A stretch of 63,836 nt of DNA from an uncultured Clostridium sp. (GTDB taxonomy: Bacteria > Bacillota > Clostridia > Lachnospirales > Lachnospiraceae). Made by a program: the position numbers and the translations under genes. Position 1 is the first letter of the stretch; each line of letters opens with the position of its first letter. The stretch is from assembly GCA_946498245.1 (NCBI GenBank), contig CAMMNN010000018.1, positions 1 to 63,836 on the forward strand. The letters are read 5' to 3'. The notes below the pieces were generated by a model. The model was not told where the DNA came from, did not search any database, and saw only the letters and a list, made by a program, of their open reading frames with translations. Positions 1 through 8,593 of the stretch are shown one piece after another.

Positions 1-4
1 AAAG

Positions 5-45
5 ACCCCTTTCATTAGACTTCTGTTTTGTCTAACAAAAGGGGT
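5..45. terminator. Nested inverted repeat, probable terminator
   Basis: ACCCC at 5-9 pairs with GGGGT at 41-45, and TTAGAC at 15-20 pairs with GTCTAA at 30-35. It lies just beyond the 3' end of the minus-strand VOC gene, so it probably ends that transcript. The T-tract on the minus strand is short, so termination strength is uncertain. Confidence 0.5.
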
Positions 46-117
46 TCACTTCATAGTGGCGGCTATTTTCTTCCCCGAAAGATTGTATAACACATCTGTC
101 TCGGCCTCTCAATGCCA

Positions 118-468
118 TTATTTTATCGGGGCCGTAATTTCAATATGGTTGCCTTCCGTATCTACAAATTCGGCGACCCAATTTCCGCCAATTTTTGTCA
201 GCGGAAAGCAAATTTCCAGATCCTTTATTTTGTCTTTTAGAATATCCACATTTTCTACATCTATACTCGGCAGGCAATTGCTTCCGAATACATGGTTTTC
301 CTGTACTTCTTCAAAAGCAAACAGTCCCAGACGAAATCCACTTATTTCAAAGACACTGTAAATTTTATTTTTTTCTGCTGCTTCTCTCTCAAAAAATTTT
401 TCATAAAATCGTATAGCTCTTTCCATATCTCTGACGCACAAGTATAACGACCGAATATTACACTTCAT
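118..468 (-). CDS. VOC (glyoxalase/bleomycin-resistance) family protein
   Basis: A 116-residue protein with the single-module vicinal-oxygen-chelate fold pattern. It opens with an IRSLYLCVRDMERAIRFYE segment typical of the first beta-alpha unit and closes with EFVDTEGNHIEI, the usual metal-site glutamate strand. Family members are small metal-dependent lyases, isomerases or drug-binding proteins; the substrate cannot be told. A strong AAAGGAGG site lies five bases before the ATG. It follows the MATE exporter on the same strand after about 70 bases, so co-transcription, and a role in resistance, is possible but inferred. Confidence 0.8.
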   Translation of the reverse strand: MKCNIRSLYLCVRDMERAIRFYEKFFEREAAEKNKIYSVFEISGFRLGLFAFEEVQENHVFGSNCLPSIDVENVDILKDKIKDLEICFPLTKIGGNWVAEFVDTEGNHIEITAPIK

Positions 469-538
469 AATAGCCTCCTTTCTAAAAATATGCTTACTCC
501 ATCATACCCCATCAATCCAGCAAGTGAGTCCCCACAAT

Positions 539-1867
539 CTACGCAAGCTGCCGCATCTTTCCTTTCCCGTATTTCCGGAATCTGGCTGCAAAAAGAACGG
601 CCCGGAAAACCCAGTCTACAAACATTCCGTACCAGACACCCATAATTCCCAGATCCATGCCCCGGACAAACCAGTATGCCAATCCTACCCGGAAAATCCA
701 CATAGAAGACACTGACACCAGCATCGTATAGCGGGCGTCCAGACTGGCTCTGAGGGTGTGGGGAAGGGTAAAGGCTACAGGCCAAATCACCATGGCGCAG
801 GCATGGGCCGTCATCATCATGCGGGCCTCTTCCGCCGCAGCCGGAGACAGATTGTAAAGCCCCACAATCTGTCTGCTTCCTAAAACCATGGTGAGACAGA
901 TTACCGCAAGACAGGCATAGTTTATTTTAATCAACAGTTTGGTATAACTTTTAGCCTGCCCCAATTCTCCGGCTCCGACGCACTGGCCTACAATCGTTAT
1001 AAGGCCCAGGCCGATTGCCTGTCCCGGAAGGTATTGAAGGGTCACAACGTTAGAAGCCACGGCATAGCTGGCCAAAGCCGTAGTTCCCAGAGAGGATACC
1101 AAACTTTGAAGGGTCAGCTTCCCTACCTGAAAAATGCTGTTTTCCAATCCGTTGGGAACACCTACAGCCAGGATATTTCCAATCATCTTGCGGTTCAGCT
1201 TTAAATCCGCCGGGGATTTGAGCCGAATCACATTGGAGGGCCGCCGGATCAATACCAGCATTATGATAGCCGCTGTCATTCTGGATACAAGAGTGGGGTA
1301 GGCAACGCCTTCTACTCCCATGCGAAGCACAAAAATACAAAAAGCGTTTCCGATTACATTTATTCCATTCATAATCAGAGACACCTGCATGGATACTTTG
1401 GAATTACCCATGGAGCGGTACAGTGCAGCGCAGGAATTATACAGCGCCAGAAAGGGATAGGAAACTGCCGTAATGGCAAAATATATCGTGGCGTTTCTCA
1501 TTACCTCCTCTTCCACGCTCCCGAAAACCAGACTTAACAGATGGCGGTTGGTCAGCAGCGCAAATCCGGCCAAAACCACTGATGCCAAAGTAGTAACAGC
1601 AATAAGCTGCCCTGCCGCCCTGCACGCCTGATCCGGCTTTTTCTTTCCTAAATATTGAGCGGAAATCACAGCCCCTCCCGTAGCCAGCGCCGATAAAAGC
1701 TGAATAATTAAAATATTAATGGAGTCTACCAGGGAAACTCCCGAAACCGCCGCTTCGCCTACGGCCGCTACCATTACTACGTCTACCATACCTACCAGCA
1801 CGGCCAAAATCTGCTCCACAACCAGGGGAGCTAAAAGCTTAATCAGGTCGTTTTTACTAAACATCAT
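539..1867 (-). CDS. MATE family multidrug/Na+ antiporter
   Basis: A 442-residue, about 12-helix membrane protein. The N-terminal half carries the MATE signature (LIKLLAPLVVEQILAVLVGMVD, then ALATGGAVISAQYLGKK), and the C-terminal half repeats the pattern (GVPNGLENSIFQVGKL, GQCVGAGE). MATE proteins export cationic drugs or metabolites in exchange for Na+ or H+. The start has two tandem ATG codons behind GAGAGG. This is the first of three MATE genes in the window and the only one without an adjacent regulator. Substrate unknown. Confidence 0.93.
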   Translation of the reverse strand: MMFSKNDLIKLLAPLVVEQILAVLVGMVDVVMVAAVGEAAVSGVSLVDSINILIIQLLSALATGGAVISAQYLGKKKPDQACRAAGQLIAVTTLASVVLAGFALLTNRHLLSLVFGSVEEEVMRNATIYFAITAVSYPFLALYNSCAALYRSMGNSKVSMQVSLIMNGINVIGNAFCIFVLRMGVEGVAYPTLVSRMTAAIIMLVLIRRPSNVIRLKSPADLKLNRKMIGNILAVGVPNGLENSIFQVGKLTLQSLVSSLGTTALASYAVASNVVTLQYLPGQAIGLGLITIVGQCVGAGELGQAKSYTKLLIKINYACLAVICLTMVLGSRQIVGLYNLSPAAAEEARMMMTAHACAMVIWPVAFTLPHTLRASLDARYTMLVSVSSMWIFRVGLAYWFVRGMDLGIMGVWYGMFVDWVFRAVLFAARFRKYGKGKMRQLA

Positions 1868-1898
1868 TGGTTCTTATCCTCTCTGTCTTAAATCCGTC

Positions 1899-1926
1899 AA
1901 AAAGGCTGCCGCAAAATGCGGCAGCC
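1899..1926 (-). terminator. Rho-independent terminator of the lipoprotein gene
   Basis: A perfect ten-base stem GGCTGCCGCA / TGCGGCAGCC with an AAA loop (1904-1926), followed on the minus strand by five T residues. It sits between the lipoprotein gene and the MATE gene and should separate their transcripts. Confidence 0.85.
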
Positions 1927-1975
1927 GTAAAACTGCGTTTCTGAATCCTTCTGGTTTTCCCTGAGGAGGCTTTTC

Positions 1976-2824
1976 TTATTCCAGCCCAACTGCGGGAATT
2001 TCATGTTCAGACAGGCTTCCCTCGTAAATAACGGTCAGGGTGTCGCCTTCGCTGGCCATAGAGAAATCAGCTCCCCGATCCACAAAATTAAAGATATTTC
2101 CGTCTTCAGTTTCCAGATCCACGCCGTTTTCTCCTATTGCGCAAACCACGCCTGTCAGAGTGTTGACCTTCGCCTCATCACTGTCATACATTTCAGAAGT
2201 CACTACCTTAACAGCCAGACCGGGGTACTCTTCATCACCCAGATCGCCAATGTAGGTTACCATAACTTCATCGCCTACTGTAAGGCCGGACTCCCCGGCA
2301 ACCATCTGAGCAATGGCCGTGGAAAAATAGTAATTCAGTCCGTCCGCCTCGTCCTGAACTACGAGGGTATTCATGGTGGCGTCCTCTACAATGCCGGTCA
2401 TAACCGGATCGCCTGCGGCATTTTCCTCTGCAACGGAATAATAAATATCAATCTCCGCAGCTTCCTTTACGTCAGCCTCGTCGTCTACATAGTACATAAC
2501 GGATACTTCATCGCCGCTTCCCAGCGGATAGTCTCCATTTACCGCCGCATTCGCAATATCGAAAACCATTTCCGTTCCGTCATCCGCGTTAAGCGTCATG
2601 GTACTGTCGTCCACTGCCGTTACGGTTCCGTCGGCGTAGTCTGCTTCCCGTGCATCCTCAGTCGCTTCCGTTTCCGCCTCTGTCGTTTCTGCTGCCTCTG
2701 CAGTAGTTACTGCCGCTGTCGTCTCAGCAGCGGTAGTTTCTTCAGAGCTGGAAGAGCAGGCTGTCAGTCCCGCAGCCAGGATCACTGCCATTGCCATCGC
2801 TAAGATACCATTTCTCTTTTTCAT
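1976..2824 (-). CDS. Three-repeat secreted lipoprotein, function unknown
   Basis: A 282-residue protein with a type II signal peptide: basic MKKRNG start, hydrophobic core, lipobox LTAC with the lipidated cysteine near residue 23. A Ser/Thr/Glu/Ala-rich linker (about 24-60) follows. The rest holds three similar blocks of about 65 residues. Each begins with a G-V/I-V turn (GTVTAVDD, MTGIVED, LTGVVCAIG) and has a later GDEV or GDTL strand, suggesting tandem small beta-barrels. No enzyme motif is visible. Preceded by an AGGTGA ribosome site; ends in a strong terminator. The protein is probably exposed at the membrane surface. Confidence 0.8.
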   Translation of the reverse strand: MKKRNGILAMAMAVILAAGLTACSSSSEETTAAETTAAVTTAEAAETTEAETEATEDAREADYADGTVTAVDDSTMTLNADDGTEMVFDIANAAVNGDYPLGSGDEVSVMYYVDDEADVKEAAEIDIYYSVAEENAAGDPVMTGIVEDATMNTLVVQDEADGLNYYFSTAIAQMVAGESGLTVGDEVMVTYIGDLGDEEYPGLAVKVVTSEMYDSDEAKVNTLTGVVCAIGENGVDLETEDGNIFNFVDRGADFSMASEGDTLTVIYEGSLSEHEIPAVGLE

Positions 2825-2963
2825 AATCGCTTCACCTCATCTATTTCCTTAAATTTTTTCTCTGCAGTAATAATTATTGCGGTATGCCTTATCATACTAT
2901 ATTTTCTGCAGGAATACCATATCCAATTTTTTAAAAAATACGAGGAGAAATCTTAATTTTTTG

Positions 2964-3797
2964 TTATCTATTTCCCATTTCCGTTATGGAATCCGTTACT
3001 AGCTGCTTAAACAGCGGAGCAACTCTGTCCGCCGTTTCCTGAACCTCCTGGTGGCTCAGAGGCTGATCCGTCATGCCGCAGGCCAAATTGGAGATACAGG
3101 AAATGCCGCAGATTTTCATTCCCATGTGATTTGCCGCCACCGCTTCACAGGCCGTGCTCATTCCTACAGCATCGCCTCCCAGAATCCGGCTCAGCTTAAC
3201 TTCCTGGGGAGATTCGTAAGCGGGGCCTGTAAACTGGACATAAACTCCTTCCTGTACCTTGATTCCTCTCTTTGCCGCGCATTCCTTGATAATGTCCCTC
3301 AGGTCCTGATCATAGATCTGGCTCATATCCGGAAATCTGGGGCCTAACTCGTCCAGATTGGGGCCAATCAGCGGCGACGGCACCAGACAAGCTATCTGAT
3401 CCCGGATAATCATAAAATCTCCGGCGGCAAAATCGTAATTCACCCCGCCGGCGGCATTGGTCAGAAACAGGATTTCCGCTCCCATCATCTTCATGAGCCT
3501 GATAGGAAGGACTACGTCCTGCATGGAATATCCCTCATAATAATGAACCCTTCCCTGCATAATTACTACAGGAACCCCATTTACATAACCGAAAATAAAA
3601 CGGCCCTTATGGCCCGGAACTGTAGAAACCGGAAACCCTTCTATGGAATGGTAATCAATGCTGCTCTCTACCTGGATTCCGTCCGCATAGTCTCCAAGAC
3701 CGGATCCCAGAACCAGCGCCACCTTTGGGGTGAAGGGGATTTGTCCGCGGATACTTTCATAGCAATTAAGCAGTTTATCATACACCTGATTTTTCAT
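2964..3797 (-). CDS. punA: Purine nucleoside phosphorylase (trimeric class)
   Basis: A 277-residue enzyme that splits (deoxy)inosine and guanosine with phosphate to base and ribose-1-phosphate. Family marks: phosphate-loop LVLGSGLGDYAD, PGHKGRFIFG, the RVHYYEGY segment, LFLTNAAGGVN, GPAYESPQE and the purine-site VGMSTACEA plus SNLACGM. The ATG at 3797 is chosen because AAGGAG lies eight bases before it; the frame opens 27 bases further upstream without such a site. The neighbouring acidic membrane-protein gene upstream is on the same strand. Class (punA/xapA type, not the hexameric DeoD type) is clear from the motifs. Confidence 0.93.
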   Translation of the reverse strand: MKNQVYDKLLNCYESIRGQIPFTPKVALVLGSGLGDYADGIQVESSIDYHSIEGFPVSTVPGHKGRFIFGYVNGVPVVIMQGRVHYYEGYSMQDVVLPIRLMKMMGAEILFLTNAAGGVNYDFAAGDFMIIRDQIACLVPSPLIGPNLDELGPRFPDMSQIYDQDLRDIIKECAAKRGIKVQEGVYVQFTGPAYESPQEVKLSRILGGDAVGMSTACEAVAANHMGMKICGISCISNLACGMTDQPLSHQEVQETADRVAPLFKQLVTDSITEMGNR

Positions 3798-3857
3798 AAG
3801 TTCTCTCCTTCCAGCGTTCTTCATATCTGCAACTATTATACCTGATACCGGTTTTTT

Positions 3858-5000
3858 TCACAAGAAGTACTTTCTCCTTCTCCGCAGCCTCTTTCTTAAA
3901 GCTAAGGAAAAGAAGCAGGCGGCCCCTATCCCTCCTGTACATAGTGTCTCCCAGGGAAGAAGAATGGAAGTCCTGCTGTAAAACCACGCCTCCGCCGCTT
4001 CTGCGCTTTCAGTAAAAGTCTGGATCGCCCCTTCCGCCTTTTCCCTTAAAGTCCCCAGAAATTTCACAGCTCCGGAAGACTTTTGGGGCAATGGAGTGGC
4101 CGTAGCAGGTTCTCTGATTTCTTTCTCCCCTTCGTCTGTGATGGCGGCGGCTGGCCCGGGTTCCGTCTCTGGCTCTCCGTCTTGCGCCGCTTCCTCTTCG
4201 CCCGGTTCTTCTTCATTGCTCTCTTCTTCCATTTCTTCTCCTTCTGCAGTTTCCTCCTGGCTTTCTTCCGGGTTTTCCCCCTCTGCCTCATCTCCATTTC
4301 CAGAGTCCCAAATGGGATCCGTCCGAAAGACTTCCCCTTTGTAAACCGCCCTGTAAGCCGTCAGCCGTCTGGAACCGGAAATTCTGGCATTGCGGTACAA
4401 AATTCCATAATCGTCCTCATAACACTCTCCCGCCCATTCCATGCGGCTAATCTGGTGGTCCTCCAAAGACGCCCCTATCTGCTCCAAAATCTCTTCCTCC
4501 ATTCCGGCAAGGGGCGGCTCCCCTTCCTGATGGTCAATGCGTTTTCCTGATAAGTCATAGGTTTCTGCGCCATAAGCGCGAAAGGTAACGATCATAGAAA
4601 AGTCGTCCTTCCATGCGGCCTCCGGCTCTCCGTTTTCCCGGACTGACGGTACGGCTTCTGTCAGCTCCAGAATACCCCACAGTTCTCCTCCCCCTTCCTC
4701 TTCTTCCATGCAGACTCCTATCCGGGAAGGGATGTCCTCTGCAAATTCCACTCCCTCATACTCCACAACACGGACAGCTAAAATCCCATCCCCCTCCCTA
4801 TAACCGTTGGAATAATCCAGGGATTCAGAAACTATCCGCCCTCGTCTTTGCCAGCTCTCGTCCCTGGGCTCGTAGGCCGCTGTAATGCAGCCTATAAGCA
4901 GTTCCTGGGATACCGCCCCCTTTGCCCTGTACAGCCCTAATCCAAGGGAACAGATCACCGATAAGGCGGCTGCTGCCGCTAACTGATACGTTATCTTCAA
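3858..5000 (-). CDS. Acidic bitopic membrane protein, function unknown
   Basis: About 380 residues, no family recognised. It opens with a hydrophobic segment (LAAAAALSVICSLGLGL) that acts as signal or anchor, followed by an extracellular region. Next comes a run of about 75 residues dominated by glutamate (EEESNEEEPGEEEA and similar), then a second hydrophobic segment near the C-terminus and a basic RKRLRRRRK tail inside. A TTG start at 5000 is proposed: AGAAGG lies six bases before it, whereas the ATG at 5039 has no ribosome site. The extreme Glu bias creates long meaningless frames on the other strand. Confidence 0.6.
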   Translation of the reverse strand: MKITYQLAAAAALSVICSLGLGLYRAKGAVSQELLIGCITAAYEPRDESWQRRGRIVSESLDYSNGYREGDGILAVRVVEYEGVEFAEDIPSRIGVCMEEEEGGGELWGILELTEAVPSVRENGEPEAAWKDDFSMIVTFRAYGAETYDLSGKRIDHQEGEPPLAGMEEEILEQIGASLEDHQISRMEWAGECYEDDYGILYRNARISGSRRLTAYRAVYKGEVFRTDPIWDSGNGDEAEGENPEESQEETAEGEEMEEESNEEEPGEEEAAQDGEPETEPGPAAAITDEGEKEIREPATATPLPQKSSGAVKFLGTLREKAEGAIQTFTESAEAAEAWFYSRTSILLPWETLCTGGIGAACFFSLALRKRLRRRRKYFL

Positions 5001-5185
5001 TTGACACCTTCTTTGGATATTCACTGCCGGAAACGGCATGATGTGTAATGTGGCATTGCGTTCTGATAGGACATATTATAGACCCAATTTATAAAATTTG
5101 CAACTGCTTTTTAAAAAAATCCTTCTCAGATCAAACAAGCTCAGCCCAAATAATAGCAGCGGCGGTATGATCCGCCGCCGCAAAA

Positions 5186-8100
5186 TCACGGTTTCTTTCT
5201 TCTTTTGTACCCAAAGCCTGCAGATCCCACAACCAAAATCACCGCCAAGGCGATTAAAACGGCTGTACCGCCGGAAAGCTTCCCGGACTGCGGACCGGCT
5301 TTCCGGGCTGTCAGCACAAAGGAAGGACCGGCTTCAAACACCAGGCAGCTTCCGTCCTGTTCCGCTTCTACAGTCTCTTCTCTGCCATCAGAAGTGATCG
5401 TAAGCTCCGTCTGCTTCCATTCCTCCGGCGGCGCAAAACGATAACGGAGTGATCCCTCTAAGCCCTCCGCCGTGACTTGCCACTGTTCTTCTTCCTCTGT
5501 CCCGCTTATTTTCTCCGCAGTAAGCTCCATTTTGCCGCCAAACTGTCCCTCCGCCAAAAGGATCGGGTGAACCTCATCCCGCATTTCCCTGGTGGCCAGG
5601 GTCGTAGCATAGGGCGTGTAAATGGCCTCAATAACATGATCAAAGGCAATGGTTTCTTCTCCGATTTCCTCCCACTGGCCATAGTACCCTTCTTTGACGG
5701 GAATTTCCGGCGGCTCATACCGGGAAACAGGATCTCCATAGGAATAGGCGTCCTGGCGGATTATGACATCATCCGCTTCATAGGTAATGGTAAAATGGCG
5801 GAAGTCTTCCGGTACGCCCTCCTCCGCTATCACATCGGAGTAGGCGGCAGGCTCTGCTTTTCCTCCGTAGCTGACGCCGTCTGCCCCCGCCAGGTTTTCT
5901 CCGATATAACGGTTTCCTTCCAAAGTGCCTTCCCGATCCCAGTCTCCTGCTACAGCTCCCAGGCAGCTTCCCCATTCCTCTGCTTCCACCATGGCTGTGC
6001 ATTGGTAAACGTTTAAGGCATAGCCTGCGATTCCGCCCAGATAATCCCCTCCGGACACCGTGCATTTGGCCCAGCACCTGCGGATTGTAGAGTCGGATTT
6101 TCCGGCGATCCCTCCAATATAATTTCCGTCTGTGCTTTCTGCTTTTCCGTAGTTTTCGCAGTCCAGCAGATAGCCCAAGTCCATTCTCCCAACAACGCCT
6201 CCGCAGCCGTCCTTTTTGGCTGTTACCTTTCCCCTGTTGACGCACTTTTGAAGAATAGCCCTGGTTTCGTAATGAAACTGCAGGGATTCCGTTCCCACAT
6301 GAGCAATATCGTCTTCCGGATCCAGAGAGTATTCGATCCCCATGGCCCCGGAAATGCCTCCTACATTAATATCGCCTTCCACATCTCCGTAATTGTGGCA
6401 GTCCGCCGCCTTTCCTAAAACAGTGTTTTCAATCTCTTCCTCGGACACATCCTTCCAAAGCGCCTCCTCATCCCGGTTTTCCAGGCTGTCAAAGGCTTCC
6501 AGCATTACGTCTGCTATGCGCCCAAACTGGGCGTCCAGACTCCGGAGATCGGCTTCCAGGGTATCCCCTGTCCCTTCCAGCTCTTCTCTCAGGCTGTCAA
6601 GCTGCTGTCCCATGCCAGTAAAGGCGCTGTGGACGGTATCGCCCAGCTCCCGGTAGTCTTCCCCTACAGTCTGAAACCGGGGAGTTTCCCTGTCCGCCAA
6701 TTCCCAAAGATTGTCGTAAAGCTCATCGGCAGTCAGGCCCATGTCCCAGGCGGCTCCCTCCAAGGCGTCCATGGCATTGGAAATCCCGGATGCTCCGTCC
6801 CCCAAGCCGCCGGATGCTCCGGAAAAATCCAGAAGAGCGTCCTTTAAATTTCCTCCGGCCTGCCCCATCTGATCCCAGGCTTCCTGAAAAGCCCCGGCAG
6901 ATGAAGCAATGGTTTTTAGCTGTTCCCGCAGGCTGTTCCAATCCAAATCCACAGTTCCCAGCGCCAGAGAAGCTCCGTCCCCCATTTGTCTGAGAGCCTG
7001 AGCGGACTCCTCCAGTCCGGCGGAAAGCTCTTTTAACGCCTGCCGGATTTTCTCCTGATCTCCTCCTGATGGAAGGGCCTCTGCAATGGTCTTTAGGGCG
7101 CTGCTAATCGTTTGACCGGACTGCGCCGCCTGTTCTATGCCCTGCTTTAGCATGGCCGCTCCCCGGCCGGCCTCTTCCGGATCCCTAATGCTCCAGGCAT
7201 CTCCCAGAGTCTTCAAAGCGTTTCCAATGATCTGAAGGCCTTCTTTTCCTTTTCCGGCGGCGTCCTTCATAGTCTGAATGGTCTGGGCCAGACCGGCAAA
7301 ACCGTCGCCGCCAATATCCAGAGCCTTATCCAAATCCTCCGCCGCCATATCCAACAAATCCAAAGCATGGGCCGTATCTTCCATAATCGATTCGCCATTG
7401 GCAGCCGCCATTTCCAGTGCGTCTAAAACATCTCCCGCCAGATCCATTCCGTCGTTTACGGCTTCAATCCCTTCATCGGCTTTCTCCAAAGTCATATCCG
7501 CCAGATCCGATACGCCTTCTGAGGCCGTATCTGCGTACTCGGAAAGCTGTTCCAAACGGGCCGATACCGTATCTCCGTTGGCGCTGGCGTGATCCAGTGA
7601 CTGATTAATAAGAGCGTCCATGGCATCCAGTTCCGCTTCCATTTTTCCGGCAGTATCCTCCGAAAAGACCAGAAGCACATTGGGGGCCTGCTGCCCTATA
7701 ATGCCTCCCACGTCTTTTCTTCCAAGTACACGCCCTTTATTGGTACAGCCGTCCAGGCAGCCCACAGAGCGTCCGGCAATTCCCCCTACATTGTACCCCA
7801 CGTGGGCGTAGCCGATTTCTCCTTCATTAGAACAATTTTTAATGGTCCCGGAGGAATACCCTGCTATCCCTCCGGTATCTGCAGTGGTGTCAAAAACTTC
7901 CTCCCGGTTTCTCTCCTCCAGGGTTTCTTCCAGTGTCATTTCCGTTTCTATATGAAGGGTATTTACCCTGCTTTTGTTGGTACATTCAGAAATGATTCCC
8001 AGGTTTTGTCCGGCGATCCCTCCGGTGTACTGTTCCCCGGCCACAGTTCCTTCCACTGTGCAAAAGAGGATTTGGCCACTCTCTTTATTGCTTCCGGCAA

Positions 8101-8593
8101 TGCCGCCCGCTCCGGTTTTCCCCTTTACGGCGCCGCTGAAGGTACAGCCGGAAATGGTTCCCTCATTGTTTCCGGCAATCCCTCCTATATAAGATTCGCC
8201 GTTTTCTGACTGGACATTACCCCGAACCTTGAGATTTTCCACCTGTCCCCCAGGCTGAATAAACCGGAATAGGCCCTGGGCGGCGGAGCCTCCTTCTACG
8301 CGAAGCCCTGATATAGTGTGGCCTCCGCCGTCAAAAGTCCCTCCAAAAGTAGGAATGGGAGAAAAATCCCGGCCGCTTATGTCAATATCATTTTCCATTA
8401 CAAAGGTCTTCCCCTGGGACCAGGTATCCAGCCTGCAGCTTTTGGCCATTGCTTCTAAATCTTCCGCAGTTCTAAGGATGACGATTTCTTTCCCCTCCAC
8501 TTCCGCCTGTACGGGAAAAGGAAGAGTCCCGAGACAAATCAAAACGACGGCCATAATCCGGGCAGCCATTGTTTTCCAATACTTATTTTTCAT
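5186..8593 (-). CDS. GLUG/beta-solenoid surface protein with 400-residue coiled-coil insert
   Basis: A 1135-residue secreted protein. Residues 1-30 are a signal peptide. Residues 85-310 hold GLUG-type repeats (recurring GGIAG followed by a cysteine-bearing CTNKG or CSNEG strand), as in M26/GLUG solenoids. Residues 315-715 are almost wholly helical, Ala/Leu/Asp/Glu-rich heptads. A second GLUG block covers 725-890. Residues about 932-995 resemble an InlB B-repeat (TITYEADD, ending AIYTPY). A membrane anchor lies near 1103-1126 with a basic KRRKKP end, and no LPXTG motif is seen. The gene overlaps the MMPL transporter gene by 11 bases, so the two are translationally coupled. Function is not known; adhesion or partnership with the transporter is inferred. 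Confidence 0.85.
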   Translation of the reverse strand: MKNKYWKTMAARIMAVVLICLGTLPFPVQAEVEGKEIVILRTAEDLEAMAKSCRLDTWSQGKTFVMENDIDISGRDFSPIPTFGGTFDGGGHTISGLRVEGGSAAQGLFRFIQPGGQVENLKVRGNVQSENGESYIGGIAGNNEGTISGCTFSGAVKGKTGAGGIAGSNKESGQILFCTVEGTVAGEQYTGGIAGQNLGIISECTNKSRVNTLHIETEMTLEETLEERNREEVFDTTADTGGIAGYSSGTIKNCSNEGEIGYAHVGYNVGGIAGRSVGCLDGCTNKGRVLGRKDVGGIIGQQAPNVLLVFSEDTAGKMEAELDAMDALINQSLDHASANGDTVSARLEQLSEYADTASEGVSDLADMTLEKADEGIEAVNDGMDLAGDVLDALEMAAANGESIMEDTAHALDLLDMAAEDLDKALDIGGDGFAGLAQTIQTMKDAAGKGKEGLQIIGNALKTLGDAWSIRDPEEAGRGAAMLKQGIEQAAQSGQTISSALKTIAEALPSGGDQEKIRQALKELSAGLEESAQALRQMGDGASLALGTVDLDWNSLREQLKTIASSAGAFQEAWDQMGQAGGNLKDALLDFSGASGGLGDGASGISNAMDALEGAAWDMGLTADELYDNLWELADRETPRFQTVGEDYRELGDTVHSAFTGMGQQLDSLREELEGTGDTLEADLRSLDAQFGRIADVMLEAFDSLENRDEEALWKDVSEEEIENTVLGKAADCHNYGDVEGDINVGGISGAMGIEYSLDPEDDIAHVGTESLQFHYETRAILQKCVNRGKVTAKKDGCGGVVGRMDLGYLLDCENYGKAESTDGNYIGGIAGKSDSTIRRCWAKCTVSGGDYLGGIAGYALNVYQCTAMVEAEEWGSCLGAVAGDWDREGTLEGNRYIGENLAGADGVSYGGKAEPAAYSDVIAEEGVPEDFRHFTITYEADDVIIRQDAYSYGDPVSRYEPPEIPVKEGYYGQWEEIGEETIAFDHVIEAIYTPYATTLATREMRDEVHPILLAEGQFGGKMELTAEKISGTEEEEQWQVTAEGLEGSLRYRFAPPEEWKQTELTITSDGREETVEAEQDGSCLVFEAGPSFVLTARKAGPQSGKLSGGTAVLIALAVILVVGSAGFGYKRRKKP

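Noticed and set aside
2003..2803. 266-codon open frame opposite the lipoprotein gene
   Set aside because: Composition follows the antisense of a Glu/Ala/Thr-rich gene, no ribosome site, and the lipoprotein has a clear signal peptide and terminator.
4083..4550. 155-codon frame opposite the acidic membrane gene
   Set aside because: It is the reverse complement of a Glu-rich run, giving Phe/Leu/Ser stretches only.
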